Shown: positions 1-7,758 of the stretch, in pieces
Position numbering within the stretch: the stretch's first letter is position 1
Layout of the letters: every line of letters starts with the position of its first letter
Source of the DNA: Lachnospiraceae bacterium
GTDB lineage: Bacteria; Bacillota; Clostridia; Lachnospirales; Lachnospiraceae
DNA: 64,000 nucleotides
Direction of reading: 5' to 3'
Assembly (NCBI GenBank): GCA_910575075.1
Contig: CAJTCY010000009.1
Span: 62,001 to 126,000, forward strand
Made by a program: the position numbers and the translations under genes
The notes under the pieces: model-generated
Told to the model about the DNA's origin: nothing
The model's database searches: none
Seen by the model: only the letters and a program-made list of their open reading frames with translations

Positions 1-861
1 CTGCCGATTGTGCTGAAGGCAGACGGACTTGCACTGGGAAAAGGGGTGCTGATCTGCAATACCTTAGAAGAGGCAAAAGCCGGAGTTAAGGAGATTATGG
101 AGGACAAGAAGTTTGGTTCAGCCGGAAATCATATGGTGGTGGAGGAATTTATGACAGGACGCGAAGTGTCCGTATTATCTTTCGTGGATGGAAAGACCAT
201 CAAAATTATGTCTTCCGCACAGGATCACAAGCGCGCCAAAGACGGCGATCAGGGATTAAATACCGGAGGAATGGGAACTTTTTCCCCCAGCCCTTTCTAT
301 ACGGCAGAAGTGGATGAATTTTGTAAGAAACATATTTATCAGGCAACGGTGGACGCCATGGCAGCGGAGGGCCGTCCCTTTGTGGGAATTATTTTCTTTG
401 GGCTGATGCTGACAGAAGAAGGACCGAAGGTACTGGAATATAATGCCAGGTTTGGAGACCCGGAGGCGCAGGTAGTGCTGCCTCGCATGAAGAATGATAT
501 GATTGAGGTGATGGAGGCATGTGTGGCAGGAACACTGGATGAGATAGATCTGCAGTTTGAAGATAATGCAGCAGTCTGCGTGGTGCTTGCATCCGACGGT
601 TATCCCGTATCTTATGAAAAAGGCTATCCGATCAGGGGCATGGAGCGGTTTGAGTCAGAAGAGGGATATTACTGCTTCCATGCAGGAACAGCTTTCAGGG
701 ACGGCGAGATTGTCACAAACGGCGGGCGTGTTCTGGGCATTACGGCAAAGGGCGCCGACCTGAAAGAAGCGCGTGTTAATGCGTACAAAGCCACAGAATG
801 GGTGGAATTCGGCAATAAATATATGCGTCATGATATTGGAAAAGCAATTGATGAAGCATAA
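1..861 (+). CDS. purD: Phosphoribosylamine-glycine ligase, 3' part
   Basis: GAR synthetase joins phosphoribosylamine and glycine with ATP in de novo purine synthesis, in the cytoplasm. The reading frame is open from base 1, so the N-terminal third lies outside the window; about 286 residues are visible against about 420 for the family. The visible part begins inside the ATP-grasp domain (LPIVLKADGLALGKGV) and carries VVEEFMTGREVSVLSF, GGMGTFSPSPFY and YNARFGDPEAQVVLPR, the signature region of PurD. The C-terminal GARS domain (GYPVSYEKGYPI, FHAGTAF, GGRVLGITAKG) is complete. The stop is 45 bases before the next start, so it may share a transcript with the AIM24 gene. Recognition is secure; only the start is missing. 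Confidence 0.96.
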   Translation: MPIVLKADGLALGKGVLICNTLEEAKAGVKEIMEDKKFGSAGNHMVVEEFMTGREVSVLSFVDGKTIKIMSSAQDHKRAKDGDQGLNTGGMGTFSPSPFYTAEVDEFCKKHIYQATVDAMAAEGRPFVGIIFFGLMLTEEGPKVLEYNARFGDPEAQVVLPRMKNDMIEVMEACVAGTLDEIDLQFEDNAAVCVVLASDGYPVSYEKGYPIRGMERFESEEGYYCFHAGTAFRDGEIVTNGGRVLGITAKGADLKEARVNAYKATEWVEFGNKYMRHDIGKAIDEA

Positions 862-906
862 GAGAAATCATTGGCAGAACATAAGAAAAAACAGGAGGAT
901 AGAGTT

Positions 907-1662
907 ATGATTAAGTGTAATAATCTGTTTGACAACCAGAATATGAAAATTATTGGGGAGAAAGGGAATGTCAAGGTGTTTGAATACCAGCGTGACCTCA
1001 GCGTAAAACAGGATAATGCGATCGGCGCGTATTACGCAGCAGAAATGAATGTACGTAAACGTCAGGTATTGATTGAATTGAACGGATCACCCTGGCTGCT
1101 TCAGGCAGGAGCCATGCAGTGGATGGCAGGGGACGTGACTATGGGTTCCGGCATCAAAGGCGTGGGTGATTTCTTTGGAAAAGCCATTGCTTCCAAAGTC
1201 ACAAAAGAATCTACGGTAAAGCCAGAATACAATGGGCATGGGCTTCTGATGTTAGAGCCTACCTTTAAGCATATTATTCTCATAGACGTGACAGACTGGG
1301 GCAGCATTGTATTGGAAGACGGCTTATTCCTTGCCTGTGAGGGAAGCATCAAACAGAACGTGACTTCCCGCAGCAACCTGTCATCTGCAGCCCTGGGAGG
1401 CGAGGGACTGTTTAATCTGGCGCTGACTGGAAAGGGAATCGCCGTGCTGGAGAGCCCGGTGCCTTATGAAGAATTGATTGAGTTTGAGCTTGAGGACGAT
1501 GTGGTCAAGATTGACGGTAATATGGCGATTGCCTGGAGCAATTCTCTGAAATTTACAGTGGAGAAATCTTCTAAGAGCCTGCTTGGTTCTGCAGTGTCCG
1601 GAGAAGGGCTGGTAAATGTTTACCGCGGAACCGGAAAGATTTTGATGGCTCCTGTTTTGTAA
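907..1662 (+). CDS. AIM24 / TIGR00266 family protein
   Basis: A 251-residue protein of the AIM24 (DUF124, TIGR00266) family, a widespread beta-rich family of uncertain function; some members are mitochondrial or stress related. The ATG at 907 is chosen over an upstream TTG because AGGAGG at 893-898 lies just before it and would otherwise be inside the coding region. There are no transmembrane segments or signal peptide. Glycine-rich segments (SAALGGEGLFNLALTGKG near the middle and SAVSGEGLVNVYRGTGKI at the end) resemble the repeated beta-helical core of the family. It follows purD closely and is closed by the hairpin at 1730-1787. The family call is good; no biochemical role can be given. Confidence 0.85.
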   Translation: MIKCNNLFDNQNMKIIGEKGNVKVFEYQRDLSVKQDNAIGAYYAAEMNVRKRQVLIELNGSPWLLQAGAMQWMAGDVTMGSGIKGVGDFFGKAIASKVTKESTVKPEYNGHGLLMLEPTFKHIILIDVTDWGSIVLEDGLFLACEGSIKQNVTSRSNLSSAALGGEGLFNLALTGKGIAVLESPVPYEELIEFELEDDVVKIDGNMAIAWSNSLKFTVEKSSKSLLGSAVSGEGLVNVYRGTGKILMAPVL

Positions 1663-1729
1663 ATCTGTGGTATTTAGAGAAGGCTGTATGGCTCAGAGAG
1701 TGAGAAAAAATTTATAGCAAATGAGAAGA

Positions 1730-1787
1730 AGAGGCTGCCGCATTAATACATTGATTTGTAATTTATGTTAGTACGACAGCCTCTTTT
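1730..1787 (+). terminator. Intrinsic terminator after the AIM24 gene
   Basis: AGAGGCTG at 1730-1737 pairs with CAGCCTCT at 1776-1783 and is followed by a T run. The long loop contains weaker pairing (GCATTAA with TTAGTaC). A closely similar hairpin lies at 32107-32158. Confidence 0.8.
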
Positions 1788-1898
1788 TCACGTTATCTGC
1801 AAAGACAGGCACAGAACCTTTAAAATTTTCTGTCGGGGTTTAAGAAAATATTAATATTAAAAAAGGAAATAAGTGAAGATTTCATAACCTGGGTTTGT

Positions 1899-1904
1899 TA
1901 TACT
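1899..1904 (+). promoter_or_regulatory. Candidate -10 of the vanR-vanS promoter
   Basis: TATACT sits about 50 bases before the response regulator start. No good -35 hexamer is found at the expected distance in the AT-rich DNA upstream. That would fit an activator-dependent promoter, but this is inference from a weak match. Confidence 0.35.
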
Positions 1905-1952
1905 AGAATTGTAATATCAAAATCATTTTATCCAGGAAGGAGAAAATCTGTA

Positions 1953-2654
1953 ATGGAGAAAATATTAGTGGTAGATGACGAAAAAGAGATTGCAGATCTG
2001 GTAGCATTTTATCTGGAGAGTGAGAATTTTGACGTGAACGTCTGTTATTCCTCACGAGACGCTCTGGAGCAGATAGAAAGTGAAAATTTTGATCTGGCAA
2101 TTTTAGATATTATGATTCCGGGGATCAGCGGACTTGAGCTGTGTAAGGAAATCCGCAAAAGCCATAATTACCCGGTTATTATGCTGACGGCAAAGGATGA
2201 AGAAATTGACAAGATTCGGGGACTGATGCTGGGAGCTGACGATTATATGACGAAACCCTTCCGCCCGCTGGAGCTGGTGGCACGGGTGAAAGCGCAGATT
2301 CGCCGTTATAAACGATATAATCAGAATTCAGTATCAGAGGAAACGGACCCTTCCCTGCTGGTACATGGCGGGCTGGTAATGAATATCAGGACTCACGAGT
2401 GCAGACTGGACGAGAAACCACTGGTGCTGACGCCTACAGAATTTTCGATTTTGCAGATTCTCTGTCAGCGCAAAGGCGAGGTGGTAAGCTCAGAAGAGCT
2501 GTTTCATGAAATATGGAAGGATGAATATTACAGCAAGAGCAATAATACCATAACAGTGCATATCCGCCATTTGCGGGAGAAAATGAATGATTCTGTAGAG
2601 AGACCGAAATATATCAAGACAATCTGGGGAGTAGGTTACAAAATTGAAAACTGA
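1953..2654 (+). CDS. vanR: VanR-like OmpR/PhoB-family response regulator
   Basis: 233 residues. The N-terminal receiver domain (about 1-120) has the acidic pair in VVDDEKEIADL, the phosphoacceptor Asp in LAILDIMIPG (about residue 52) and the conserved Lys in DDYMTKPF. The C-terminal OmpR-type winged helix (about 130-233) ends TIWGVGYKIEN. It is preceded by AGGAAGGAG and overlaps the kinase gene by 11 bases, so the pair is translationally coupled. In vanG-type clusters VanR activates the resistance promoter after phosphorylation by VanS. The 11-bp GTCA repeats before the ligase gene (4113-4170) are its likely target; that link is inferred. The symbol rests on the downstream ligase and racemase genes, not on sequence unique to VanR. 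Confidence 0.85.
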   Translation: MEKILVVDDEKEIADLVAFYLESENFDVNVCYSSRDALEQIESENFDLAILDIMIPGISGLELCKEIRKSHNYPVIMLTAKDEEIDKIRGLMLGADDYMTKPFRPLELVARVKAQIRRYKRYNQNSVSEETDPSLLVHGGLVMNIRTHECRLDEKPLVLTPTEFSILQILCQRKGEVVSSEELFHEIWKDEYYSKSNNTITVHIRHLREKMNDSVERPKYIKTIWGVGYKIEN

Positions 2655-3810
2655 CACAAAAAAGAACTCCAATGCTAGAAAACTGAAAAAGGAAAAGAAA
2701 TCTGGATATGCGAAACTGAAAATTAAAGTTTTTTTGCAGACGCTGGGAATGATAGTGCTTGCGTTCTGTATTATATTTACCTTGTACCGGCGTTTCTGGT
2801 TTGGCCGGGTAGGGGATTGGATTGTGGCATTTTTGCAGAATGTATTCCATTTAGATTACTGGGATGCCAGGAATATTTATCAGTATGGGCTGAGAGAGAA
2901 TCTTTCCATGATTATTTTCCTCTCTGTTGCTTTTTGTTTCTTACTCCTCTTCTGGTTTTCCCTGTCCTGGTTTACCCGCTATTTTAATGAGATTGACGCT
3001 GGATTGGACAAGTTGATTCAGGGGGAAAACAAGGAGATTATTTTGTCGGCAGAGATGGCGCCTATGGAACAGAAATTGAATGTGCTGCAGCAGACGCTGG
3101 AACGGCGGGAGCTGGAGGCGAAGCTTGCTGAAGAGCGGAAAAACAATCTGGTAATGTATCTTGCACATGATATCCGAACGCCCCTCACCTCTGTGATAGG
3201 CTATCTGAGCCTGTTGGAAGAGGCGCCGGATATGCCTGTGGAGCAGAAAGCAAAATATGTGCATATCACACTGGAAAAGGCAAACCGTTTAGAGCAGCTT
3301 ATCAATGAATTTTTTGAGATTACCAGATATAATATTCAGCAAATTGTTCTTGAAAAAGAAGAAATTGATTTGTACTATATGCTGCTGCAGATGGTGGAGG
3401 AATTTTATCCGCTTCTGACACAAAAAGGAAATCAGGCTGTGCTCCACAGTGATGAAAATATTACAGTATCTGGAGATCCGGTCAAGCTGGCAAGAGTGTT
3501 TAATAATATTTTGAAAAATGCTGTTGCGTACAGTTATGAGAATACGCAGATAAATATTTTTGTGGAAAAGCTTCCGGCAGGAGAGATCAGCATTACATTT
3601 CAAAACCGGGGCAAGACCATTCCCAGGGAGAAGCTTGCCTCTATTTTTGAAAAGTTTTACCGTATGGATGAGGCAAGAACCTCGAATACTGGCGGTGCAG
3701 GGTTGGGACTTGCCATCGCAAAGGAGATTGTAACTCTGCATGGTGGGAAAATTTATGCCGAGAGTGAGAATGAACAGGTGGTCTTCGTGGTAGAATTGCC
3801 TGGAAATTAA
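2644..3810 (+). CDS. vanS: VanS-like membrane sensor histidine kinase
   Basis: 388 residues from a TTG start that overlaps the response regulator stop; GGGGAGTAGG lies just upstream. A basic cytoplasmic N-terminus is followed by a membrane segment (about 28-48), a short extracellular loop, a second segment (about 88-112), a linker helix, then the HisKA H-box LAHDIRTPLTSVIGYL with the phosphorylated His at 175. ATP-binding boxes follow: N-box NILKNAVAYSYENT and G-boxes GGAGLGLAIAKEIV. The extracellular loop is only about 40 residues, as in VanS-type sensors with little extracellular domain. What it senses cannot be read from the sequence. A strong terminator 174 bases downstream separates it from the ligase operon. 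Confidence 0.85.
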   Translation: MKTDTKKNSNARKLKKEKKSGYAKLKIKVFLQTLGMIVLAFCIIFTLYRRFWFGRVGDWIVAFLQNVFHLDYWDARNIYQYGLRENLSMIIFLSVAFCFLLLFWFSLSWFTRYFNEIDAGLDKLIQGENKEIILSAEMAPMEQKLNVLQQTLERRELEAKLAEERKNNLVMYLAHDIRTPLTSVIGYLSLLEEAPDMPVEQKAKYVHITLEKANRLEQLINEFFEITRYNIQQIVLEKEEIDLYYMLLQMVEEFYPLLTQKGNQAVLHSDENITVSGDPVKLARVFNNILKNAVAYSYENTQINIFVEKLPAGEISITFQNRGKTIPREKLASIFEKFYRMDEARTSNTGGAGLGLAIAKEIVTLHGGKIYAESENEQVVFVVELPGN

Positions 3811-3983
3811 GTATCTGAATCCGTCTGCTGCGGTGTCGTTAATCGTTGCAGCATTTGCAGCAGCTTATTCTTCGGCAGTACAGATGAAAATTTATTCGGC
3901 GTAAAATTCATCAGCATTTAACCGCCAGAGTCAGAAATTAGGATTATCTTAGGAAAGAAGCAATAGAATATTAAAATACGCAG

Positions 3984-4025
3984 ACTGCCTGTTTCGTACA
4001 ATTAATACGAAGCAGGCAGTTTTTA
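3984..4025 (+). terminator. Strong intrinsic terminator after vanS
   Basis: ACTGCCTGTTTCGTA (3984-3998) pairs with TACGAAGCAGGCAGT (4006-4020), a 15-bp stem with one G-T wobble, followed by TTTTAT. It separates the two-component genes from the resistance genes, which therefore need their own promoter. In 3811-3983 between vanS and this hairpin no gene was seen. Confidence 0.9.
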
Positions 4026-4027
4026 TA

Positions 4028-4077
4028 TCATAGGGAAGACTTTGCCATGCTAAATCATGAAGGTACCTTTTCTATGT
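4028..4077 (+). repeat. Dispersed hairpin element, degenerate copy 1
   Basis: CATAGGGAAGA...TTTTCTATG with an inner CATG-CTAAAT-CATG hairpin, followed by AACAGCAATTATCGCA. The layout matches the copies at 27921, 28073, 47659, 60313 and 63421, but the stem is degraded and the terminator-like tail is missing. It lies between the vanS terminator and the vanG promoter. Confidence 0.6.
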
Positions 4078-4112
4078 AATAAAAAACAGCAATTATCGCA
4101 TGGTGGCAAAAC

Positions 4113-4170
4113 GGTGACAGTTTTGTCATAGAAAAGTCACTGGCTTGTCATCTGAGACAGTTATGATAAT
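4113..4170 (+). promoter_or_regulatory. Activator-dependent vanG promoter with 11-bp direct repeats
   Basis: GTCA occurs at 4125, 4136 and 4147, exactly 11 bases apart, with an imperfect GTGA at 4114. A -10-like TATGATAAT follows at 4162-4170. No proper -35 hexamer is present; the last repeat covers that position. Tandem 11-bp half sites replacing the -35 are the known arrangement for PhoB/OmpR-family activators (the pho box is built on CTGTCAT repeats). VanR at 1953 belongs to this family, so it is the obvious candidate. Confidence 0.65.
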
Positions 4171-4193
4171 GAAAAACAAAGGAGACAAAAGTT

Positions 4194-5255
4194 ATGAAAA
4201 GAAAAAGGATTGCAATTTTATTTGGAGGCTGTTCCAGTGAATATGAGGTGTCACTGCAGTCTGCATATGCGGTGATAACACATATGGATATGGAAAAGTA
4301 TGAGGTTGTTTTAATCGGTATAGATAAAATGGGAGCATGGTATCGTTATCAGGGAGAGTACGAAGATATTTTGAACGACAACTGGAAACAGAAAGAAACC
4401 TGCATCCCGGCAGTAGTTTCGCCAGATAAAAATCTCCATGGCGTCTTACTGCTTGCGGATTCAGGGGTGGAAAAACTGCCGCTGGACGGCGCACTTCCTG
4501 TTCTGCATGGAAGAAACGGTGAGGATGGAACCGTGCAGGGAGTACTGGAACTGGCAGATATTCCAGTTATTGGCTGTGATACGATGAGTTCTGCAGTCTG
4601 TATGGATAAGGAGGCAGCGCACCGCCTGGCAAAAGCATCTGGCGTCAAAGTTCCTGATTCTTATGTTCTCACCAGAACAAATCCACAGGATGAAAAGCAG
4701 ATTATGGCATACGGAGAGGATTTAGGTTACCCGCTTTTTGTAAAACCTCTGCGCGCCGGCTCTTCTTTTGGAATTACAAAGGTTACAGAACCAGATAATT
4801 TGATGGCGGCCGTGGAACACGGATTTGCATATGATTCACAGGTGATTCTGGAAGAAATGATTGAGGGATTTGAGGTGGGATGCGCCATTTTAGGAACGGA
4901 GGAACTGACAGTGGGGGCAGTGGACGAGATCGAACTGTCAGAGGGATTTTTCGATTATACGGAGAAATATACCCTCAAATCCTCTAAAATTCATGTTCCG
5001 GCAAGAATATCAAACGAAAAACAGCAAGAAATAAGAAGAACGGCAATAAAGATTTACCGCAGCCTGGGATGCAGCTATTTTGCCAGAGTGGATATGTTTC
5101 TGACGCCAGAGGGAGAGATTTATTTCAACGAGGTCAATACGATTCCCGGATTTACTGCCCACAGCCGATATCCCAACATGCTCAAAGAAATAGGAATTTC
5201 CTTTGAGGAGATTTTATCGAAATTATTGGAGATGGTGAAAGATGCTGGTCTTTGA
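4194..5255 (+). CDS. vanG: VanG-type D-alanine:D-serine ligase
   Basis: 353-residue ATP-grasp ligase that would make D-Ala-D-Ser, the peptidoglycan terminus with lowered vancomycin affinity. N-terminal IAILFGGCSSEYEVSLQSA and HGRNGEDGTVQG, central FVKPLRAGSSFGITKV and C-terminal FNEVNTIPGFTAHSRYPN are Ddl/Van hallmarks. The omega-loop region FFDYTEKYTLKSSKI carries the EKY motif of the D-Ala:D-Ser ligases (VanC, VanE, VanG) rather than the YEAKY-like motif of ordinary Ddl, and from memory is nearly the same as enterococcal VanG. GGAGAC lies 7 bases before the ATG. The two halves of the serine racemase follow in the same direction. A second housekeeping ddl is expected elsewhere. High confidence in family; actual resistance is not shown. 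Confidence 0.92.
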   Translation: MKRKRIAILFGGCSSEYEVSLQSAYAVITHMDMEKYEVVLIGIDKMGAWYRYQGEYEDILNDNWKQKETCIPAVVSPDKNLHGVLLLADSGVEKLPLDGALPVLHGRNGEDGTVQGVLELADIPVIGCDTMSSAVCMDKEAAHRLAKASGVKVPDSYVLTRTNPQDEKQIMAYGEDLGYPLFVKPLRAGSSFGITKVTEPDNLMAAVEHGFAYDSQVILEEMIEGFEVGCAILGTEELTVGAVDEIELSEGFFDYTEKYTLKSSKIHVPARISNEKQQEIRRTAIKIYRSLGCSYFARVDMFLTPEGEIYFNEVNTIPGFTAHSRYPNMLKEIGISFEEILSKLLEMVKDAGL

Positions 5256-5299
5256 GAAGATTATCTGTGTCACGATGAAAAAAAGAACAGGAGAAGAAT

Positions 5300-6319
5300 A
5301 TGAGACAGAAAAAAAATTATGCGGCAATTGATAATTTCCGACTGGCGGCAGCGCTGCTGATTGTGGCGATCCACACCTCCCCCCTGCAGTCGTTCAGCGA
5401 AACAGCAGATTTTCTGGTGACGTATTGCTTTGGAAGGATCGGAGTCCCGTTTTTTTTGATGGTGACAGGATATTTTGTGTTGGCGCCTTATCAAAGAGGA
5501 ATATCTGGGAATAACAGTATTGGAAAATTTTTGAGAAAGACGGCCTTTTTGTATGGAATAGCCACGCTGGTGTATCTTCCTCTGAAAATTTATTCTGGAA
5601 ATATCAGTCACACTCCAGGCGGGTGGCTGAAAGAGATTTTCTTTGACGGAACTTTCTATCATCTATGGTATCTTCCGGCAGTGATTCTGGGATGCCTGCT
5701 TCTGACAGCGCTGCTTAAGTGCTGCAGCCCGCTTGCCATATCTGGAATAACTTTCGCATTGTATATGATAGGTGTGCTGGGAGACAGCTATTATAATCTT
5801 ATCAGCCAGATTCCCGTTTTTAAAACTGTGTATACGGCAATTTTTCAGATAAGTTCTTATACCAGAAACGGAATTTTTCTGGCGCCTGTATTTTTGTGGA
5901 TGGGAGTGGTGCTGGCCAACAGTAAAGTAAGGATTTCCAGAGAACACGCAGCGGCAGGTCTGATGATTTCCCTGGCGGGAATGATGGCAGAGGGGTTTGC
6001 CAGTTTTTATTTTCAATGGCAGAAGCATAACAGTATGTATTTTTTGCTGATTCCGGTCATGTTTTTTCTGTTTGAGCTTTTGCTCTCTATGAAAGGCAGA
6101 GAAATGGGCATAGCAAGAGATTTGTCCATGTATATTTATATTCTGCATCCATTCTGTATTGTTCTGGTGCGAGGTTTGGCAGGCGTACTGAAAGCGCAGA
6201 AGCTGCTGGTAGAGCAGTCGCTTCTGCATTATCTGGCGGTATCTGCTGTTTCAGTATTGCTGTCGTTGGTGTTTGTTCTGGTGAAACAATGGTTTTGGTC
6301 AAGGAGGAGTTATGTATAG
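5300..6319 (+). CDS. vanTm: Membrane acyltransferase-3 half of VanT (VanTm-like)
   Basis: 339-residue integral membrane protein with about ten hydrophobic segments, of the acyltransferase-3 fold. The opening (YAAIDNFRLAAALLIVAIHTSPL, ETADFLVTY, RIGVPFFLMVTGYF) matches the N-terminal membrane domain of VanT serine racemases, which is thought to bring L-Ser to the racemase domain. In VanTG and VanTC this domain is fused to the racemase; here it ends with its own stop 8 bases into the next gene. A similar split (vanTm/vanTr) is known from the VanL operon. AGGAGAAG precedes the ATG. Alone it could also be read as a generic O-acyltransferase; the position next to the racemase decides the call. Confidence 0.82.
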   Translation: MRQKKNYAAIDNFRLAAALLIVAIHTSPLQSFSETADFLVTYCFGRIGVPFFLMVTGYFVLAPYQRGISGNNSIGKFLRKTAFLYGIATLVYLPLKIYSGNISHTPGGWLKEIFFDGTFYHLWYLPAVILGCLLLTALLKCCSPLAISGITFALYMIGVLGDSYYNLISQIPVFKTVYTAIFQISSYTRNGIFLAPVFLWMGVVLANSKVRISREHAAAGLMISLAGMMAEGFASFYFQWQKHNSMYFLLIPVMFFLFELLLSMKGREMGIARDLSMYIYILHPFCIVLVRGLAGVLKAQKLLVEQSLLHYLAVSAVSVLLSLVFVLVKQWFWSRRSYV

Positions 6320-7430
6320 CAAAGGAAGGGCATGGATTGAGCTGAATCTTAAGAACTTAAAACATAATATTGAGGAATTCAAAAGATTGCTGCCCTGGGA
6401 CTGTGACCTGATGCCAGCAGTAAAGGCCAATGCTTATGGGCATGGCGCTGTGCCGGTGGCAAAGGCATTGCAGGAACAGGGCATTCATGCCTTTTGTGTG
6501 GCATCTGCGGCAGAAGGGGCAGAACTTCGCCAGGCAGGAATAACGGGCCAGCTGCTGGTATTGGGATATACGCATCCGGCAGAATTTGATGACCTGATTG
6601 ATTATGGCTTGATACAGACGGTAGTTGATAGAAATTATGCAGAGGAACTGCAGCGTGACGGGCGAAGATTCACGGTTCATGTCGGAATTGATACAGGAAT
6701 GCACCGAATTGGGGAACGCTGGGAGAATATTGAAGAAATTGTAAAAATATTTCAAATGTCTCATTTGAGTGTGACGGGGGTTTTTTCCCATCTCTGCGTT
6801 TCGGACGGTCAGTCAGAGAAGGAACGTGCTTATACTCTGGAGCAGATTGGTCATTTTGAGTATGTGGTGGAAGAGCTTCACAGACAGGGATTTTCAGATT
6901 TCAAATGTCATCTGCAGGGAAGTTACGGTATTTTAAATTATTCTCAGTATTGTTTTGATTACGCACGTGCAGGAATTGCCTTTTATGGTATTTACAGTGG
7001 GAAAAATGACAGTACAAGAGCCAGATTGGATCTTGCCCCTGTGCTGTCTCTTAAGGCCAGGGTAATCAGTGTGAGAGAATTATATAAAGGGGAAGGAGCA
7101 GGCTACGGTCTGGCTTATCATTCAGAAGAGAACCGTAAGATCGCCGTCTTGTCCATTGGATATGCAGACGGGATTCCCCGGAATCTGTCTAATTGCGGTT
7201 ATGTACTCTGTAATGGCAAGACAGCTCCTATTGTGGGCAGGATCTGTATGGATCAGATGATGGTGGATGTAACAGAAATTTCCCGGATTTCCCCTGGTGA
7301 CGAAGCCGTGCTGATTGGGAAATCCGGGAATCTGGAAATCCGTGCTGAAGACCTGGCACAGTGGTCAGGTACCATCAGCAATGAGATTGTAAGCCGTCTG
7401 GGAAAACGGCTGGAACGGGTGGCGGAGTAA
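6312..7430 (+). CDS. vanTr: PLP-dependent serine/alanine racemase half of VanT (VanTr-like)
   Basis: 372-residue alanine-racemase fold enzyme that would supply D-Ser to the VanG ligase. The PLP lysine is K38 in PAVKANAYGHGA; the catalytic tyrosine region is GYGLAYHSEENRKIAVLSIGYADG, followed by GRICMDQMMVDV. The C-terminal TISNEIVSRLG has Asn357 where alanine racemases have the PLP-contacting Tyr (TINYE in Geobacillus Alr). This Tyr-to-Asn change is the reported mark of VanT serine racemases. The ATG lies inside the end of the membrane gene (8-base overlap) with AAGGAGGAG just before it, so the two halves are coupled. No terminator is evident directly after the stop. Ordinary Alr cannot be fully excluded. 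Confidence 0.85.
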   Translation: MYSKGRAWIELNLKNLKHNIEEFKRLLPWDCDLMPAVKANAYGHGAVPVAKALQEQGIHAFCVASAAEGAELRQAGITGQLLVLGYTHPAEFDDLIDYGLIQTVVDRNYAEELQRDGRRFTVHVGIDTGMHRIGERWENIEEIVKIFQMSHLSVTGVFSHLCVSDGQSEKERAYTLEQIGHFEYVVEELHRQGFSDFKCHLQGSYGILNYSQYCFDYARAGIAFYGIYSGKNDSTRARLDLAPVLSLKARVISVRELYKGEGAGYGLAYHSEENRKIAVLSIGYADGIPRNLSNCGYVLCNGKTAPIVGRICMDQMMVDVTEISRISPGDEAVLIGKSGNLEIRAEDLAQWSGTISNEIVSRLGKRLERVAE

Positions 7431-7581
7431 GTATTGTCCCCTTAAACAGCCCGCAGATTCATCTTAGTAAATATTCTGATTTTTCTGCTTTCGCCGGCAA
7501 CATAGAGAATGTCCGCTTCTGATTTAAGAACAATATTAATAAAATTTACATTTTTATAATATTTTTGTTTTGCAAACAATC
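7431..7581. other. Intergenic stretch with no recognised feature
   Basis: AT-rich DNA between the racemase and the promoter at 7582. No convincing terminator, small gene or repeat was seen, although a terminator for the van operon would be expected here. Confidence 0.4.
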
Positions 7582-7610
7582 TGGAAAAAAATAAGATTAT
7601 GTGTTATAAT
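7582..7610 (+). promoter_or_regulatory. SigA-type promoter before the first LCP gene
   Basis: TGGAAA, 17 bases, TATAAT, with an extended -10 TG. It lies about 150 bases before the LCP start and would drive the cell-envelope block. Confidence 0.6.
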
Positions 7611-7758
7611 TCTATAGATTAATTTCTGTGATGCGTGAGATGATTAAGGCGCCGGAAACGCTTTGACCATCAGATTATAAAAAAAAGAAATAAGATGCTG
7701 CAGAAACAGGAAGAATATATGTAGAAGTACATGTAAGATAAGTCAGGAGGAAACAAGA

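Noticed and set aside
5300-6319. Independent O-acetyltransferase unrelated to vancomycin resistance
   Set aside because: The N-terminal segments match VanT membrane domains and the gene overlaps the racemase by 8 bases after a VanG ligase, so VanTm is the better reading.
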